The notes under the pieces are model-generated. The model had not been told where the DNA came from. It did not search any database and worked only from the letters and a program-made list of their open reading frames with translations. The position numbers were made by a program, and so were the translations under genes. From Betaproteobacteria bacterium UBA3031 (GTDB taxonomy: Bacteria; Pseudomonadota; Gammaproteobacteria; Burkholderiales; Eutrophovitaceae): a DNA stretch of 51,592 nt. Location of the stretch: the NCBI GenBank assembly GCA_002367635.1, contig DFDI01000065.1, forward strand, positions 1-51,592, written 5' to 3'. This document shows, one piece after another, positions 1 through 9,636 of this stretch. The stretch's first letter is position 1. Each line of letters begins with the position of its first letter.

Positions 1-402
1 CTTAAGTATCATTGGGGGGTGGCGGACTATTTGCAAAGGGCCGCAAGACATATCGCATCCCAAGTAGATGTGGACCAAGCTTACGCATTAGGCGAATCGG
101 CAGTCAAACTCGCGCTCCAAGGTCACAATGCCGTTATGCCCACCATCGTAAGACTATCAGATAGCCCCTATCGCTGGAAAATAAGCAGCACTCCACTAAC
201 AAAAGTAGCCAATGTAGAGAAAAAAATGCCAAAAAAATTCATCAGCAGTGATGGATTTGGGATAACACCCAGTTGCGTACGCTATCTGCAACCCTTAATC
301 AAGGGTGAGGCCTATCCACCGTATAAAAATGGCCTACCAAAATATGTTGTACTCAAAAATAAATCTGTTCCAAAAAAAGTGGGGTCTGACTTTAAAATTT
401 AG
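1..402 (+). CDS. pfp: PPi-dependent 6-phosphofructokinase, C-terminal fragment (5' end outside window)
   Basis: The frame is open from base 1, so this is the last 133 residues of a longer gene. The text reads LKYHWGVADYLQRAARHIAS at the start, then NAVMPTIVR, YRWKI, a KVANVEKKMPKKFI stretch, GFGITPSCVRYLQPLI and YPPYKNGLP. This matches the C-terminal part of the pyrophosphate-dependent phosphofructokinase family as I know it. That enzyme reversibly converts fructose-6-phosphate plus PPi to fructose-1,6-bisphosphate plus Pi in the cytoplasm. The catalytic N-terminal part is not in the window. The next gene downstream is a proton-pumping pyrophosphatase, which uses or makes the same PPi pool. 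A GTG at 19 is only an internal codon, not the start. Confidence 0.85.
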   Translation, partial: LKYHWGVADYLQRAARHIASQVDVDQAYALGESAVKLALQGHNAVMPTIVRLSDSPYRWKISSTPLTKVANVEKKMPKKFISSDGFGITPSCVRYLQPLIKGEAYPPYKNGLPKYVVLKNKSVPKKVGSDFKI

Positions 403-472
403 TTATTTTCAATGAATGGCTGAAATTAACCACCATTTTCAGGTACAATTTCGCGCAACAAAAATTAAAAAA

Positions 473-568
473 GGGAACCATCCGACTATTTTGTGGGGCC
501 GTTCCCGGATGATTTTAGGGTATTTGGCCGACCCTTATCGGCCAGCTAACTACATAAAGTAAGGGGGG
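473..568 (+). promoter_or_regulatory. Structured 5' leader and ribosome binding site of hppA
   Basis: The 172 bases between pfp and hppA contain several complementary segments. GGGAAC (473-478) can pair with GTTCCC (501-506). CATCCG (479-484) can pair with CGGATG (506-511). The two helices would interlock with no connecting loop, so they look mutually exclusive. A third hairpin, TGGCCGA (525-531) with TCGGCCA (538-544) and a six-base loop, sits just ahead of the strong Shine-Dalgarno AGGGGGG (562-568). None is followed by a T-run, so these are not ordinary terminators. Complementarity is seen; a regulatory role is inference. Confidence 0.35.
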
Positions 569-574
569 ACATTG

Positions 575-2605
575 ATGTCTTCAGGTCTAATGATTGCGTT
601 AGTTTGTTCGATCGTAGCCTTAATTTACGGAGCGCTTTCGATCCGATGGATTCTTCGACAACCAGCCGGCAATAGCCGCATGCAAGAGATTGCCACAGCC
701 ATTCAGCAAGGTGCGCAGGCTTATCTAAACAGACAATACCAGGCCATTTCGATTGTCGGAGTAGTCCTATTTATTGCACTTGGGTTCGGACTAGATTGGT
801 ATACAGCAATCGGGTTTGTTGTTGGTGCCGTTCTTTCTGGAGCTGCAGGCTATATCGGCATGTACATTTCAGTACGTGCGAACGTTCGAACAGCAGAAGC
901 AGCGAATCATGGTATCAACGCGGCATTGAACGTCGCATTTAGAGGCGGGGCCATTACAGGAATGCTGGTCGTAGGTCTTGGACTACTCGGGGTAGCCGGT
1001 TATTTTGGTGTTATCTCACACCTAACGGGTGATACCGATAAAGCGTTACATGCACTGATCGGACTTGCTTTTGGTGGATCACTCATTTCTATCTTTGCCC
1101 GGCTCGGTGGCGGAATCTTTACTAAAGGTGCTGACGTCGGAGCTGACTTGGTTGGAAAAGTTGAGGCAGGCATCCCAGAAGACGACCCAAGAAACCCGGC
1201 CGTTATTGCTGATAATGTTGGCGATAATGTTGGCGATTGTGCTGGTATGGCTGCTGACCTATTTGAGACCTACGCCGTCACTATTGTAGCGACTATGCTC
1301 TTGGGTGGGCTGATGATAGCCGAGATTGGTGATAATGCAATAACGTATCCGCTTGTACTTGGTGGCGCTTCGATTATCGCCTCCATTGTTGGCACCTTCT
1401 TCGTGAAAACCTCAGAGGGTGGCAGTATTATGGGAGCGCTCTACAAAGGCGTGATTGTGTCTGGAGTGATTGCTGCCATTGCCTTTTATTTCATTACGGA
1501 ATGGATGTTGGGCAGTGAGTCCATCAATCTTTTCTACGCATCTCTAGTCGGGCTAGCATTAACGGGGGCAATGATTGTCATCACCGAGTACTACACCTCG
1601 ACTGAATATGCACCAGTTAAGCACGTTGCAGCTGCTTCACAAACAGGTGACGCGACAAATATTATCGCAGGCCTAGGCGTATCGATGAAATCCACTGCAC
1701 TTCCTGTATTGGCTGTATGTATCGCGATAGGGGCATCCCATTCATTGGCAGGCATCTATGGGATCGCAATAGCTGCGACCGCGATGCTCTCGATGACTGG
1801 CATGGTCGTAGCGCTTGATGCATATGGTCCGATCACGGATAACGCTGGTGGTATTGCCGAAATGGCAGAATTACCATCCAAAATACGCGATATTACTGAT
1901 CCTCTAGACGCTGTGGGTAATACGACCAAAGCAGTTACTAAAGGCTATGCGATCGGCTCTGCCGGTTTAGCTGCTTTAGTACTGTTTGCAGATTACACAC
2001 ACAATCTAGAGGCAGCGGGCAAACTCTTTGAGTTCTCACTCTCAGATCCTTCAGTCATTATCGGATTATTCCTCGGAGGCATGATCCCTTACCTCTTTAG
2101 TGCGATGGCCATGGAAGCGGTAGGTCGTGCTGCCGGATCCGTCGTAAACGAAGTAAGACGTCAGTTCCGAGAAATTCCAGGCATCATGGATGGCACAGGA
2201 AAACCAGATTACTCTAAGGCTGTGGATTTGCTCACACGCTCTGCCATCAAAGAAATGATGATTCCATCACTGCTGCCGGTCTTGGCACCAGTTGTTGTCG
2301 CATTCGGCATGAATTGGTTGATGGGGCCAGGTGAAGGAATTAAAGCGCTAGGTGGATTACTGATCGGGACTATTATTACGGGTATCTTTATAGCAATCTC
2401 AATGACCACTGGTGGTGGCGCTTGGGATAATGCTAAAAAATACATCGAAGATGGTCATTTTGGTGGGAAAGGTTCTGATGCTCACAAGGCTTCTATAACC
2501 GGAGATACTGTTGGTGATCCATATAAGGATACAGCAGGCCCAGCGGTTAACCCTCTGATCAAAATCATTAATATTGTGGCTCTTTTACTGGTTCCACTTT
2601 TGTAA
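575..2605 (+). CDS. hppA: Membrane-bound proton-translocating pyrophosphatase (K+-independent type)
   Basis: 676 residues, the usual length for H+-PPases, with many hydrophobic helices. It couples PPi hydrolysis to proton pumping across the cytoplasmic membrane and can run in reverse. The PPi/Mg-binding motif DVGADLVGKVE begins at D187, followed by the IPEDDPRNPAVIADNVGDNV region. The signature GNTTKAVTKGYAIGSA has lysine (K452) where K+-dependent enzymes have alanine, so this should be the K+-independent, proton-pumping class. I chose ATG 575, seven bases after AGGGGGG; the TTG at 572 is in frame but less likely. It lies 172 bases downstream of pfp and could share its transcript. A bidirectional terminator follows. 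Confidence 0.95.
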   Translation: MSSGLMIALVCSIVALIYGALSIRWILRQPAGNSRMQEIATAIQQGAQAYLNRQYQAISIVGVVLFIALGFGLDWYTAIGFVVGAVLSGAAGYIGMYISVRANVRTAEAANHGINAALNVAFRGGAITGMLVVGLGLLGVAGYFGVISHLTGDTDKALHALIGLAFGGSLISIFARLGGGIFTKGADVGADLVGKVEAGIPEDDPRNPAVIADNVGDNVGDCAGMAADLFETYAVTIVATMLLGGLMIAEIGDNAITYPLVLGGASIIASIVGTFFVKTSEGGSIMGALYKGVIVSGVIAAIAFYFITEWMLGSESINLFYASLVGLALTGAMIVITEYYTSTEYAPVKHVAAASQTGDATNIIAGLGVSMKSTALPVLAVCIAIGASHSLAGIYGIAIAATAMLSMTGMVVALDAYGPITDNAGGIAEMAELPSKIRDITDPLDAVGNTTKAVTKGYAIGSAGLAALVLFADYTHNLEAAGKLFEFSLSDPSVIIGLFLGGMIPYLFSAMAMEAVGRAAGSVVNEVRRQFREIPGIMDGTGKPDYSKAVDLLTRSAIKEMMIPSLLPVLAPVVVAFGMNWLMGPGEGIKALGGLLIGTIITGIFIAISMTTGGGAWDNAKKYIEDGHFGGKGSDAHKASITGDTVGDPYKDTAGPAVNPLIKIINIVALLLVPLL

Positions 2606-2620
2606 GAAAATTAAACAACG

Positions 2621-2650
2621 AAAAAAGGCTCCTATTAGGAGCCTTTTTTT
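2621..2650. terminator. Bidirectional rho-independent terminator between hppA and the DUF502 gene
   Basis: Six A's, then GGCTCCT (2627-2633), loop ATT, AGGAGCC (2637-2643), then a seven-T run. With A's on one side and T's on the other it can end both hppA (plus) and the convergent minus-strand gene at 2663. Confidence 0.9.
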
Positions 2651-2662
2651 AAACCTCACGCA

Positions 2663-3259
2663 TCAATCACTCTTCTTCGACTGCTTTATGCCTGCTGTCA
2701 CTGCAAGCCGCATAGCTTGCTCACGGGGCATATCAATATGAGTGAGTCTAGAGCGCGGCACAAAAATAGTATAGCCACCAATCTGGTAACTCATCGGAAG
2801 GTAGACAGCAACCCGACCTTCAGGAACCATATCTGGAGGCAAATCTGAGAACTCTTCTCGAGTTAAAAAACCTAATAGCCTCACGTCGAGATTAGGCATG
2901 TCAACCATCACGACCTGAAAGTTTTCGCCTTTATCATCTCCAGAGAATAGTCCGAAAAACTCCTTCAAAGCACTGTAGATTGTTTTAATGAGAGGCAATT
3001 TTAAGAAAAATCGCTCAGTTAAACTGAAAATGAATCGAATAAAATATGCCCGCATTAAGATGCCGATGACAAACACCGTGAGGCATCCTGCAGCCAGCCC
3101 CATACCTGCGACGTAAGTCCCATCAGGCAAAATCATTTGTAAGGGGTAAACCATAAACGACTCCGCCGTCGTGAAAAGCCAAACCAATAAATAAATAGTC
3201 GCTAACACTGGTAACGCAGTAAACAGACCTGTCAAAAAAATTCTACTTATAAACTTCAT
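2663..3259 (-). CDS. DUF502 family membrane protein
   Basis: 198 residues from the ATG at 3259. Two hydrophobic helices at about residues 5-30 and 50-75 are followed by a soluble half with LPLIKTIYSALKEFFGLFSG and the GRVAVYLPMSYQIGGYTIFVP region. This pattern is typical of the DUF502 family, whose function is not established; plant homologues (COV/LCV) are membrane proteins linked to trafficking and patterning. A longer frame begins at TTG 3277, but GGAGAG lies ten bases before ATG 3259, and GTG 3262 is also possible. The gene is about 100 bases downstream of uvrA on the same strand, so it may be the tail of that transcript. Confidence 0.75.
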   Translation of the reverse strand: MKFISRIFLTGLFTALPVLATIYLLVWLFTTAESFMVYPLQMILPDGTYVAGMGLAAGCLTVFVIGILMRAYFIRFIFSLTERFFLKLPLIKTIYSALKEFFGLFSGDDKGENFQVVMVDMPNLDVRLLGFLTREEFSDLPPDMVPEGRVAVYLPMSYQIGGYTIFVPRSRLTHIDMPREQAMRLAVTAGIKQSKKSD

Positions 3260-3356
3260 CACAATCGCGCTCTCCAAAATTGTTTATGATTTTTTCCTAA
3301 GAACAGTATATTCAAGTTTTTGTGCTAAATGATTCGATCCAAAGTCGTTTGGCACG

Positions 3357-6300
3357 TTAGTCGGCAGCGGCCGACGACTTAGGATGGTTTAATTTCTGAT
3401 ATAATTTTTTTAACGCAAGACCTGTAGCCGAATGGTCTTTATGAGACAGATCAACGGCCTGCCCCTCAAACATAAGGTATCCACCACTGTCTCCCCCTTC
3501 CGGGCCTAAGTCAATGACCCAATCAGCACTGCTGATCAGATCAATATTGTGCTCAATAACCACAACCGTGCCACCCACGCCAGCTAAACGCGTGAGTGTC
3601 TCAATTAATTTTTCGACATCGGCCATATGCAAACCAACAGTAGGTTCATCAAGAACGAAGAGCGTTGTTTCAGGACTCTTCTTAGCCAATAGACCCTCTG
3701 CATCAGCGCTAAACTTAGAGAGCTCCGAAACAAGCTTAATTCTTTGCGCCTCACCCCCAGACAAAGTACTACTGTGCTGGCCCAGTGTTAAGTACCCCAA
3801 ACCAAGCTCGTTGAGTAGTTTAAGTTTTTTCTTAATACGAGGATGAGCGCTGAAAAGCTCCAGCGCGTCTTTAATACTGAGATTTAAAACATCGGCTATC
3901 GAATGACTGTTATACCTAATCTGCAATGTGTCTTTACTAAATCGATCACCACCACAGACCTCGCAAATGGATCGCACATCAGGTAAAAAGTTCATCTCTA
4001 TTTTTTGTATTCCTTGACCTTCACAACCTTCACATCGCCCACCCTTTGTATTAAACGAAAATCGAGGCGCACCAAAACCTCGGATACGGGCTTCAGTTGT
4101 GGATGCGAAAAGCGTTCTTACATCATCCCAAATCCCAGTATAAGTTGCGGGACATGAACGTGATGTTTTCCCGATCGGATTCTGATCTACTTCTATGACT
4201 TTAGAAACACGCTCAAACCCAGTGATACCTGAACAATTATAAAAAGTTGCATTCTGATTTGTGGATACACCATCCATAATCAGTCTATCCATATTCTCAC
4301 GCAACACCCCTCTAATCAGACTGGATTTACCACTGCCAGAGACTCCCGTTACTACCGTCAAACAACCAATCGGTATACGAACATCCACACCTTTGAGGTT
4401 GTTACGTACCGCTGATTTAATACATAAAAATTCAGAAAATTGATCAACACGTCTTTCTCCAGTAGGGGAGTAATGCTTGGGGAATTTCAAATATTGGCCC
4501 GTGATTGAAGACGCGTCAAGCATGATCTCCTCAGGTGAACCCGACGCAATGATATGACCGCCTTCGCTACCTGCTCCTGGCCCCAGATCAACCACAAAAT
4601 CTGCCTGAGTAATCGTATCTTCATCGTGCTCAACAACAACAAGAGTATTGCCCTTGTTTTGTAAACTTTTTAATGTCCGCAGTAAGACTTCATTGTCTCT
4701 CGGGTGAAGACCAATCGTAGGTTCATCTAGAACATAGACAGCACCTCTTAAGTTTGAACCCAATTGGGCTGACAGCCGCATTCTCTGAGCCTCTCCACCA
4801 CTGAGTGTGGGGGCAGATCGATTTAAAGTGAGATAAGACAAACCAACCTCAGTCATGAATTTCAATCGGGACAACACTTCGTCAAGCAAATCCTTGGCGA
4901 TCAATTGTTCACGCGAGGTAAGCGTGATGTCTGAAAGTATCTGATGCAACGAACCCACAGGAGTGGAAACCAAATCCGAGATGGAAAGATCATTCCAAAA
5001 GACGCTCACCGCTTGTCGGTTCAAACGATATCCATGACAGGATTCGCAGATCACACCCGCCGGGTCGTGCGTATGTTTAGCTCTCTCAGCTTCCGCCTCA
5101 ATTTCATCCTTGAGATGCCTGACAACTCTTATTTTTACATCTTGAAACTGACCTGTTCCCTGACACGGCTCACACCATCCATATTTTGAATTAAAGGAAA
5201 ATAGACGCGGATCAAGCTCTTCGAAGGATTTTTGGCAAGAAGGGCAGGCACGCTTAATGGAAAAACTTTCCTGTTCAAAAGCACCACCTTCTAGCAAGGT
5301 ATCAATATCAGAGATGACATGAAAAAATCCATCCCCGTAATTCAAAGCGGACTCAACAATATCTATCAACTCAACACGCAGTGACTCAGACACCTTAATA
5401 CTAGCTACTGGAAGCTCAACAGTATGTTCCACATATCGATCTAAGGCTGGGAAATCACCTGTCGCCACAAAAACGTTATCGACCAATAGATGGGCAAAAC
5501 CTTTCTTTCGATAAGTCTCAGCCAAATCCTTATACACACCCTTTCTTGCACGAACCAAAGGTGATAAAAAACCAATATGTCGACCGGTATAATCTTGCAA
5601 GAGGCGATCTACAATTGCGGTCCGTGTTTGCGGCTCAATTTTCACCTGACAATCAGGACAAAATTGATCACCGATCTTGGACATCAATAGGCGCAAATAA
5701 TGGTACGTCTCTGTTACCGTTCCCACAGTACTTTTAATCCCACCTCGACTGGTACGTTGCTCAATGGCTACTGCTGGAGGAATACCATACACCGCATCCA
5801 CATCGGGCTTTTTCCCTACTTGGATAAATTGTCTAGCGTAGGCATTCAACGACTCCAAATAACGCCTTTGACCTTCACCGTAAATAATGTCAAACGCTAA
5901 AGAGGATTTCCCGCTACCACTAAGACCGGTGATCACCGTCAATTTTTCGTGAGGAATATCCAAGCTAACATTTTTCAAATTATTTTCTCTGGCATTCCGG
6001 ATTGAGATCGCACTTGGAAATGAGTCGCGGGCTTTTTCATCCCGAGCGATCTGTCCATCCATCTGCTCGTAGCTTGTTCTACTCTCCTCACGACTTAACT
6101 CACACCCTGTTAAAGACGATGGATCTGCACATACATCCTCAGGCGAACCGAATGAGACGACCTGACCACCCCCATCCCCACCCTCTGGACCTAAGTCGAT
6201 AATCCAATCAGAGGCTGCAATCAAGTCGAGATTATGCTCCACCATAACTACAGAAGCCCCAAGATTTACGAGTGCTCGCAGTGCCAGCAGTAACTTTTGG

Positions 6301-8945
6301 ATATCATGAAAGTGAAGTCCAGTTGTTGGTTCATCGAGTAAAAAAAGTGTTTTAGCAACCGACTGGCTTGAAGCTTCAGAGATATAACTGGCAAGTTTTA
6401 GCCTCTGAGCCTCACCCCCAGATAGCGTCGGCACAGGTTGCCCGAGTCTCAGGTAGCCCAGTCCGACATCAATTAGCGAATGTAACTTGCGACACACTTT
6501 TGGTACCTGTTTAAAGGCCTGGATGGCCTCAGATATTGTTAGGTTTAGAACATCGTCAATATTCACCATGCCTACGTTTGGTAAATCGATCTGAATCTTC
6601 AAAATATCCGAGCCGTATCTCTTGCCATCACATTCGTTACAGCGCAGATATACATCGGATAGAAACTGCATCTCTACCAGTTCGAATCCACTACCCAAAC
6701 AAGTTTGACAGCGCCCTTTGCCCGCATTAAAGCTGAAATAGCTCTTGTCATATTTACCTTGGCGTGCGCCTGCGGAGGCTGCAAAGATGTCTCGTATAGG
6801 ATCGAGAGCACCGACGTAACTCAATGGATTAGAACGTGACGATTTACCAATTGGCCTTTGATCAAGCATGATGACACGGTCAATGAGATGTAAATTACTA
6901 AAACCGCGTAACCCATCATCAGAAATCCCCCGACCCGTTAAATTTCGGTTCATCTCCCTAAATAGGGTGTCCTCTACGAGGGTCGATTTTCCGGATCCGG
7001 AAACTCCTGTAATAGAGACCAGATGTCCGAGCGGGATATCCACATCAATATGCTTAAGATTATTACGGCAAGCACCTAAAATGCTCAGCCACTGCGTTTG
7101 CGGCGATTTAATTGGCCTGCCCGCTACCGAGTCACCGATTGTCCGCTCACCCAAGAGATATTGAGCCGTAAGCCCAGAGGTTGTCGTAAGGTCCCGGTTT
7201 CGTCCAAAAAACTCAATATGACCACCACCCTCTCCCGCTCCCGGTCCGATATCGAGCAAAAAACCAGCAGACCGTATAATTTGTGGATCGTGCTCAACAA
7301 CTACAATCGTATTACCATTGTTCCTAAGTCTCTGAATTACAGTGATAATTCTATCCACATCTCTAGGGTGTAAACCAATGGATGGCTCATCCAGTAAAAA
7401 CAAAGTTTGAGTCAGTGACGCTCCTAACGCCGTCGCCAAATTTAGCCGTTGGGTCTCACCCCCTGATAGGGTTCTAGACTGTCTATCCAGCGTCAAGTAA
7501 CCCAAACCCACCTCTTCAAGGAACTCTAATCTGGATATGATTTGATCGAGAACCAACTGGCTTGATTCATCTTTGCTGCCTCTTTGCCAGCTTTCTTTTT
7601 CTTCATTGATAAATCGCTTTAAATCCCAAATAGGTAAGGTATTCAACTGATGTATTGATAACCCCCTGATTGATTTTAATTGCTCTAGAGTCCAATCCAG
7701 CCCTGGATGTTCGAAAAGATTCACCGAACTCTTCGCAAAACCGATTCGCCAGAGCAGGGCATTGGGCTTTAAACGACTCCCATGACAATCTGGACAAGGG
7801 GAATATGATCGGTACTTCGCGAGGAGCACTCGAATGTGCATTTTGTATGCTTTTGTCTCAAGCCAATCAAAAAAGTGTCTGACCCCATACCAATATTTGG
7901 GCCACGACTTGCGCCAACTGACCCATTCTGGCTCTCCCTCTAAAACCCACTCTTTGTGCGTATCGGACATCTCACGCCAAGGCATATTCAGAGGCACACC
8001 TCGCCGCTGCGCGTATTCGATGAGGTCATCCTGGCACCCGGAATAACTATCTGTCTGCCATGGTCGTATCACGCCTTCAGAAAGGGATAGTTTAGGTTCT
8101 ACAACAACAGAATCCATGTCCACACCAATCACACGACCAAATCCACGACAGGTCGAGCACGCACCAACCGGCGAATTGAAAGAGAAAAGTCCCGGGCTGG
8201 GCGGCGAGTAATCAATATCACAGCCAGCGCAATGAAAACGATTACTAAAATTTAGAGATGCACCTGGAGCATCCCCCTTCATGTGAAGTGTGGCTGAGCA
8301 TTTACCTTGCCCTATCCGGAATGCAGCCTCTAGACCTTCTCTCATCCTCGCATCTTCGACACGATTGATATCAAAACGATCAATAATCACATGTGATTGC
8401 CCCATCAATTCAATGAAACGATCATATCCCTGCGCCTTCAGATACCCCTCTATCTCTTCCTTCGTAAAATTATCCGGGACGATAACTGGCGCAGACACCA
8501 CAACTCGACTCCACCCCTTATCACGAAGCACGACAATAATGTTGTCGACATCATCAATCTCAATAGGTTGCGAACAGCTTCGGCAATAGAGGCTTGCGTA
8601 CTTGGCAAACAGTAACTTCAAGTAATCCGCCAATTCGGTCATCGTGCCAACGGTAGAACGCGATGTCTTAACTGAGTTGACTTGGTGAATAGCGATAGCT
8701 GGAGGAATACCCTCTATACTCGCAACCGACGGACGATCCATTCGATCGAGAAATTGTCTGGCATAAGAAGAGAAAGTCTCCACATACCGTCTTTGTCCTT
8801 CCGCATAGAGCGTATCAAAAACAAGGGAAGACTTACCAGACCCAGACACTCCAGTGACCGCAATCACTTCTCCCAAAGGCAAATCCAGATCAATATTCTT
8901 AAGATTATTTTGAGTTGCCCCTCTAATTTTGATATATTTTTTCAT
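3357..8945 (-). CDS. uvrA: Double-length UvrA: excinuclease ABC subunit A with four ATPase domains
   Basis: 1862 residues, about twice the normal ~940, and visibly two UvrA halves in tandem. UvrA recognises DNA damage and loads UvrB in nucleotide excision repair. Half 1 has Walker A GVSGSGKSS at residue 32, UvrB-binding and zinc modules (CAGC...CSTC), signature LSGGETQR near 495, LDEPSIGL near 518, a second Walker A near 650, a C-terminal zinc finger (CQTC...CNEC) and LSGGEAQR near 840. Half 2 repeats this: Walker A near 1008, zinc CPSC...CEPC, LSGGEAQR near 1381, Walker A near 1538, zinc CEGC...CEVC and LSGGEAQR near 1728. All four NBDs keep their Walker A and signature motifs. Half 2 has only about 35 residues between its zinc finger and CESCHG, whereas half 1 has about 110 before CPDCHG. 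Such giant UvrAs are known in Burkholderiales; whether a standard uvrA exists elsewhere cannot be seen. I found no clear LexA box upstream. Confidence 0.93.
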   Translation of the reverse strand: MKKYIKIRGATQNNLKNIDLDLPLGEVIAVTGVSGSGKSSLVFDTLYAEGQRRYVETFSSYARQFLDRMDRPSVASIEGIPPAIAIHQVNSVKTSRSTVGTMTELADYLKLLFAKYASLYCRSCSQPIEIDDVDNIIVVLRDKGWSRVVVSAPVIVPDNFTKEEIEGYLKAQGYDRFIELMGQSHVIIDRFDINRVEDARMREGLEAAFRIGQGKCSATLHMKGDAPGASLNFSNRFHCAGCDIDYSPPSPGLFSFNSPVGACSTCRGFGRVIGVDMDSVVVEPKLSLSEGVIRPWQTDSYSGCQDDLIEYAQRRGVPLNMPWREMSDTHKEWVLEGEPEWVSWRKSWPKYWYGVRHFFDWLETKAYKMHIRVLLAKYRSYSPCPDCHGSRLKPNALLWRIGFAKSSVNLFEHPGLDWTLEQLKSIRGLSIHQLNTLPIWDLKRFINEEKESWQRGSKDESSQLVLDQIISRLEFLEEVGLGYLTLDRQSRTLSGGETQRLNLATALGASLTQTLFLLDEPSIGLHPRDVDRIITVIQRLRNNGNTIVVVEHDPQIIRSAGFLLDIGPGAGEGGGHIEFFGRNRDLTTTSGLTAQYLLGERTIGDSVAGRPIKSPQTQWLSILGACRNNLKHIDVDIPLGHLVSITGVSGSGKSTLVEDTLFREMNRNLTGRGISDDGLRGFSNLHLIDRVIMLDQRPIGKSSRSNPLSYVGALDPIRDIFAASAGARQGKYDKSYFSFNAGKGRCQTCLGSGFELVEMQFLSDVYLRCNECDGKRYGSDILKIQIDLPNVGMVNIDDVLNLTISEAIQAFKQVPKVCRKLHSLIDVGLGYLRLGQPVPTLSGGEAQRLKLASYISEASSQSVAKTLFLLDEPTTGLHFHDIQKLLLALRALVNLGASVVMVEHNLDLIAASDWIIDLGPEGGDGGGQVVSFGSPEDVCADPSSLTGCELSREESRTSYEQMDGQIARDEKARDSFPSAISIRNARENNLKNVSLDIPHEKLTVITGLSGSGKSSLAFDIIYGEGQRRYLESLNAYARQFIQVGKKPDVDAVYGIPPAVAIEQRTSRGGIKSTVGTVTETYHYLRLLMSKIGDQFCPDCQVKIEPQTRTAIVDRLLQDYTGRHIGFLSPLVRARKGVYKDLAETYRKKGFAHLLVDNVFVATGDFPALDRYVEHTVELPVASIKVSESLRVELIDIVESALNYGDGFFHVISDIDTLLEGGAFEQESFSIKRACPSCQKSFEELDPRLFSFNSKYGWCEPCQGTGQFQDVKIRVVRHLKDEIEAEAERAKHTHDPAGVICESCHGYRLNRQAVSVFWNDLSISDLVSTPVGSLHQILSDITLTSREQLIAKDLLDEVLSRLKFMTEVGLSYLTLNRSAPTLSGGEAQRMRLSAQLGSNLRGAVYVLDEPTIGLHPRDNEVLLRTLKSLQNKGNTLVVVEHDEDTITQADFVVDLGPGAGSEGGHIIASGSPEEIMLDASSITGQYLKFPKHYSPTGERRVDQFSEFLCIKSAVRNNLKGVDVRIPIGCLTVVTGVSGSGKSSLIRGVLRENMDRLIMDGVSTNQNATFYNCSGITGFERVSKVIEVDQNPIGKTSRSCPATYTGIWDDVRTLFASTTEARIRGFGAPRFSFNTKGGRCEGCEGQGIQKIEMNFLPDVRSICEVCGGDRFSKDTLQIRYNSHSIADVLNLSIKDALELFSAHPRIKKKLKLLNELGLGYLTLGQHSSTLSGGEAQRIKLVSELSKFSADAEGLLAKKSPETTLFVLDEPTVGLHMADVEKLIETLTRLAGVGGTVVVIEHNIDLISSADWVIDLGPEGGDSGGYLMFEGQAVDLSHKDHSATGLALKKLYQKLNHPKSSAAAD

Positions 8946-9054
8946 GCTTAATTATTTGCTAGAAGCTCCAAATTAAATTTAATGAACAGACTGTAAGATA
9001 GACTAATGTTAAAGAAATAGGTTTAAAAAACTCAAACGAAAAAGTTAACCGAAT

Positions 9055-9549
9055 ATGATGCAATTTATTAAAAGAATTTCTCGATTACTTGATCCGAGAC
9101 CAACGAACTCCAATAATAACTCGGCGCCAACTGACATTAGTCACGCACTGGCTTCTTTACTGTACGAAGCCGCTCGAGTTGATACTGACGTAACAAATAA
9201 AGATTTAGAAATAGCTGCAGAATCACTGCGGCATCTCATTAGTATTAGTAAGGCCGAGGCCGATCAACTCTTAATTGATGCATCACAACCTCACAATCGG
9301 CCCACCGCATACCATCCGCTTACAAAAATCATTAACGAGCAATTCTCGTATGGTCAAAAGTGTGCGCTTATAAAAGCCATGTGGTCAGTGGCTCATTCTG
9401 ATAATTACGTTGACCCAAATGAAGACCATATCATTCGAAAAATATCGGATTTATTATATGTGGCTCATCGAGATTTTATCCATGAAAAGATTAATGCTAG
9501 GGAGTCCGAATCGCTTAAATCAATAACCCCAACTGACCCAACAGAATAA
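9055..9549 (+). CDS. TerB-like (tellurite-resistance TerB domain) protein
   Basis: 164 residues, soluble and mostly helical. The region from about residue 27 to 145 (ISHALASLLYEAARVD, then YGQKCALIKAMWSVAHSD, then EDHIIRKISDLLYVAHRDF) fits the bacterial TerB-like fold, a helical bundle with paired acidic repeats thought to bind metal ions. A disordered serine/asparagine stretch (residues 17-27) separates a short basic N-terminus from the domain. Two overlapping ATGs (9055, 9058) are equally plausible starts; no strong Shine-Dalgarno is visible. It is divergent from uvrA with about 110 bases between. The cellular role of stand-alone TerB proteins is unclear, and linking it to tellurite would be over-reading. 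Confidence 0.7.
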   Translation: MMQFIKRISRLLDPRPTNSNNNSAPTDISHALASLLYEAARVDTDVTNKDLEIAAESLRHLISISKAEADQLLIDASQPHNRPTAYHPLTKIINEQFSYGQKCALIKAMWSVAHSDNYVDPNEDHIIRKISDLLYVAHRDFIHEKINARESESLKSITPTDPTE

Positions 9550-9636
9550 ACGCGAACTTAAATCACCGAATCGCCTCAAAAAAGAAGAGCATACATAAAA
9601 TCACTATTTCTAGCGCGCAAAAAAGGCTATAACATC

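Noticed and set aside
525..544. Terminator between pfp and hppA
   Set aside because: The hairpin is GC-rich but is followed by GCTAACTACA with no T-run, and the hppA Shine-Dalgarno comes only 17 bases later.
8946..9054. Possible LexA box upstream of uvrA (CTGTAAGATAGACTAA region)
   Set aside because: Only one CTGT half-site is present and the second half does not form CAG at the expected spacing.
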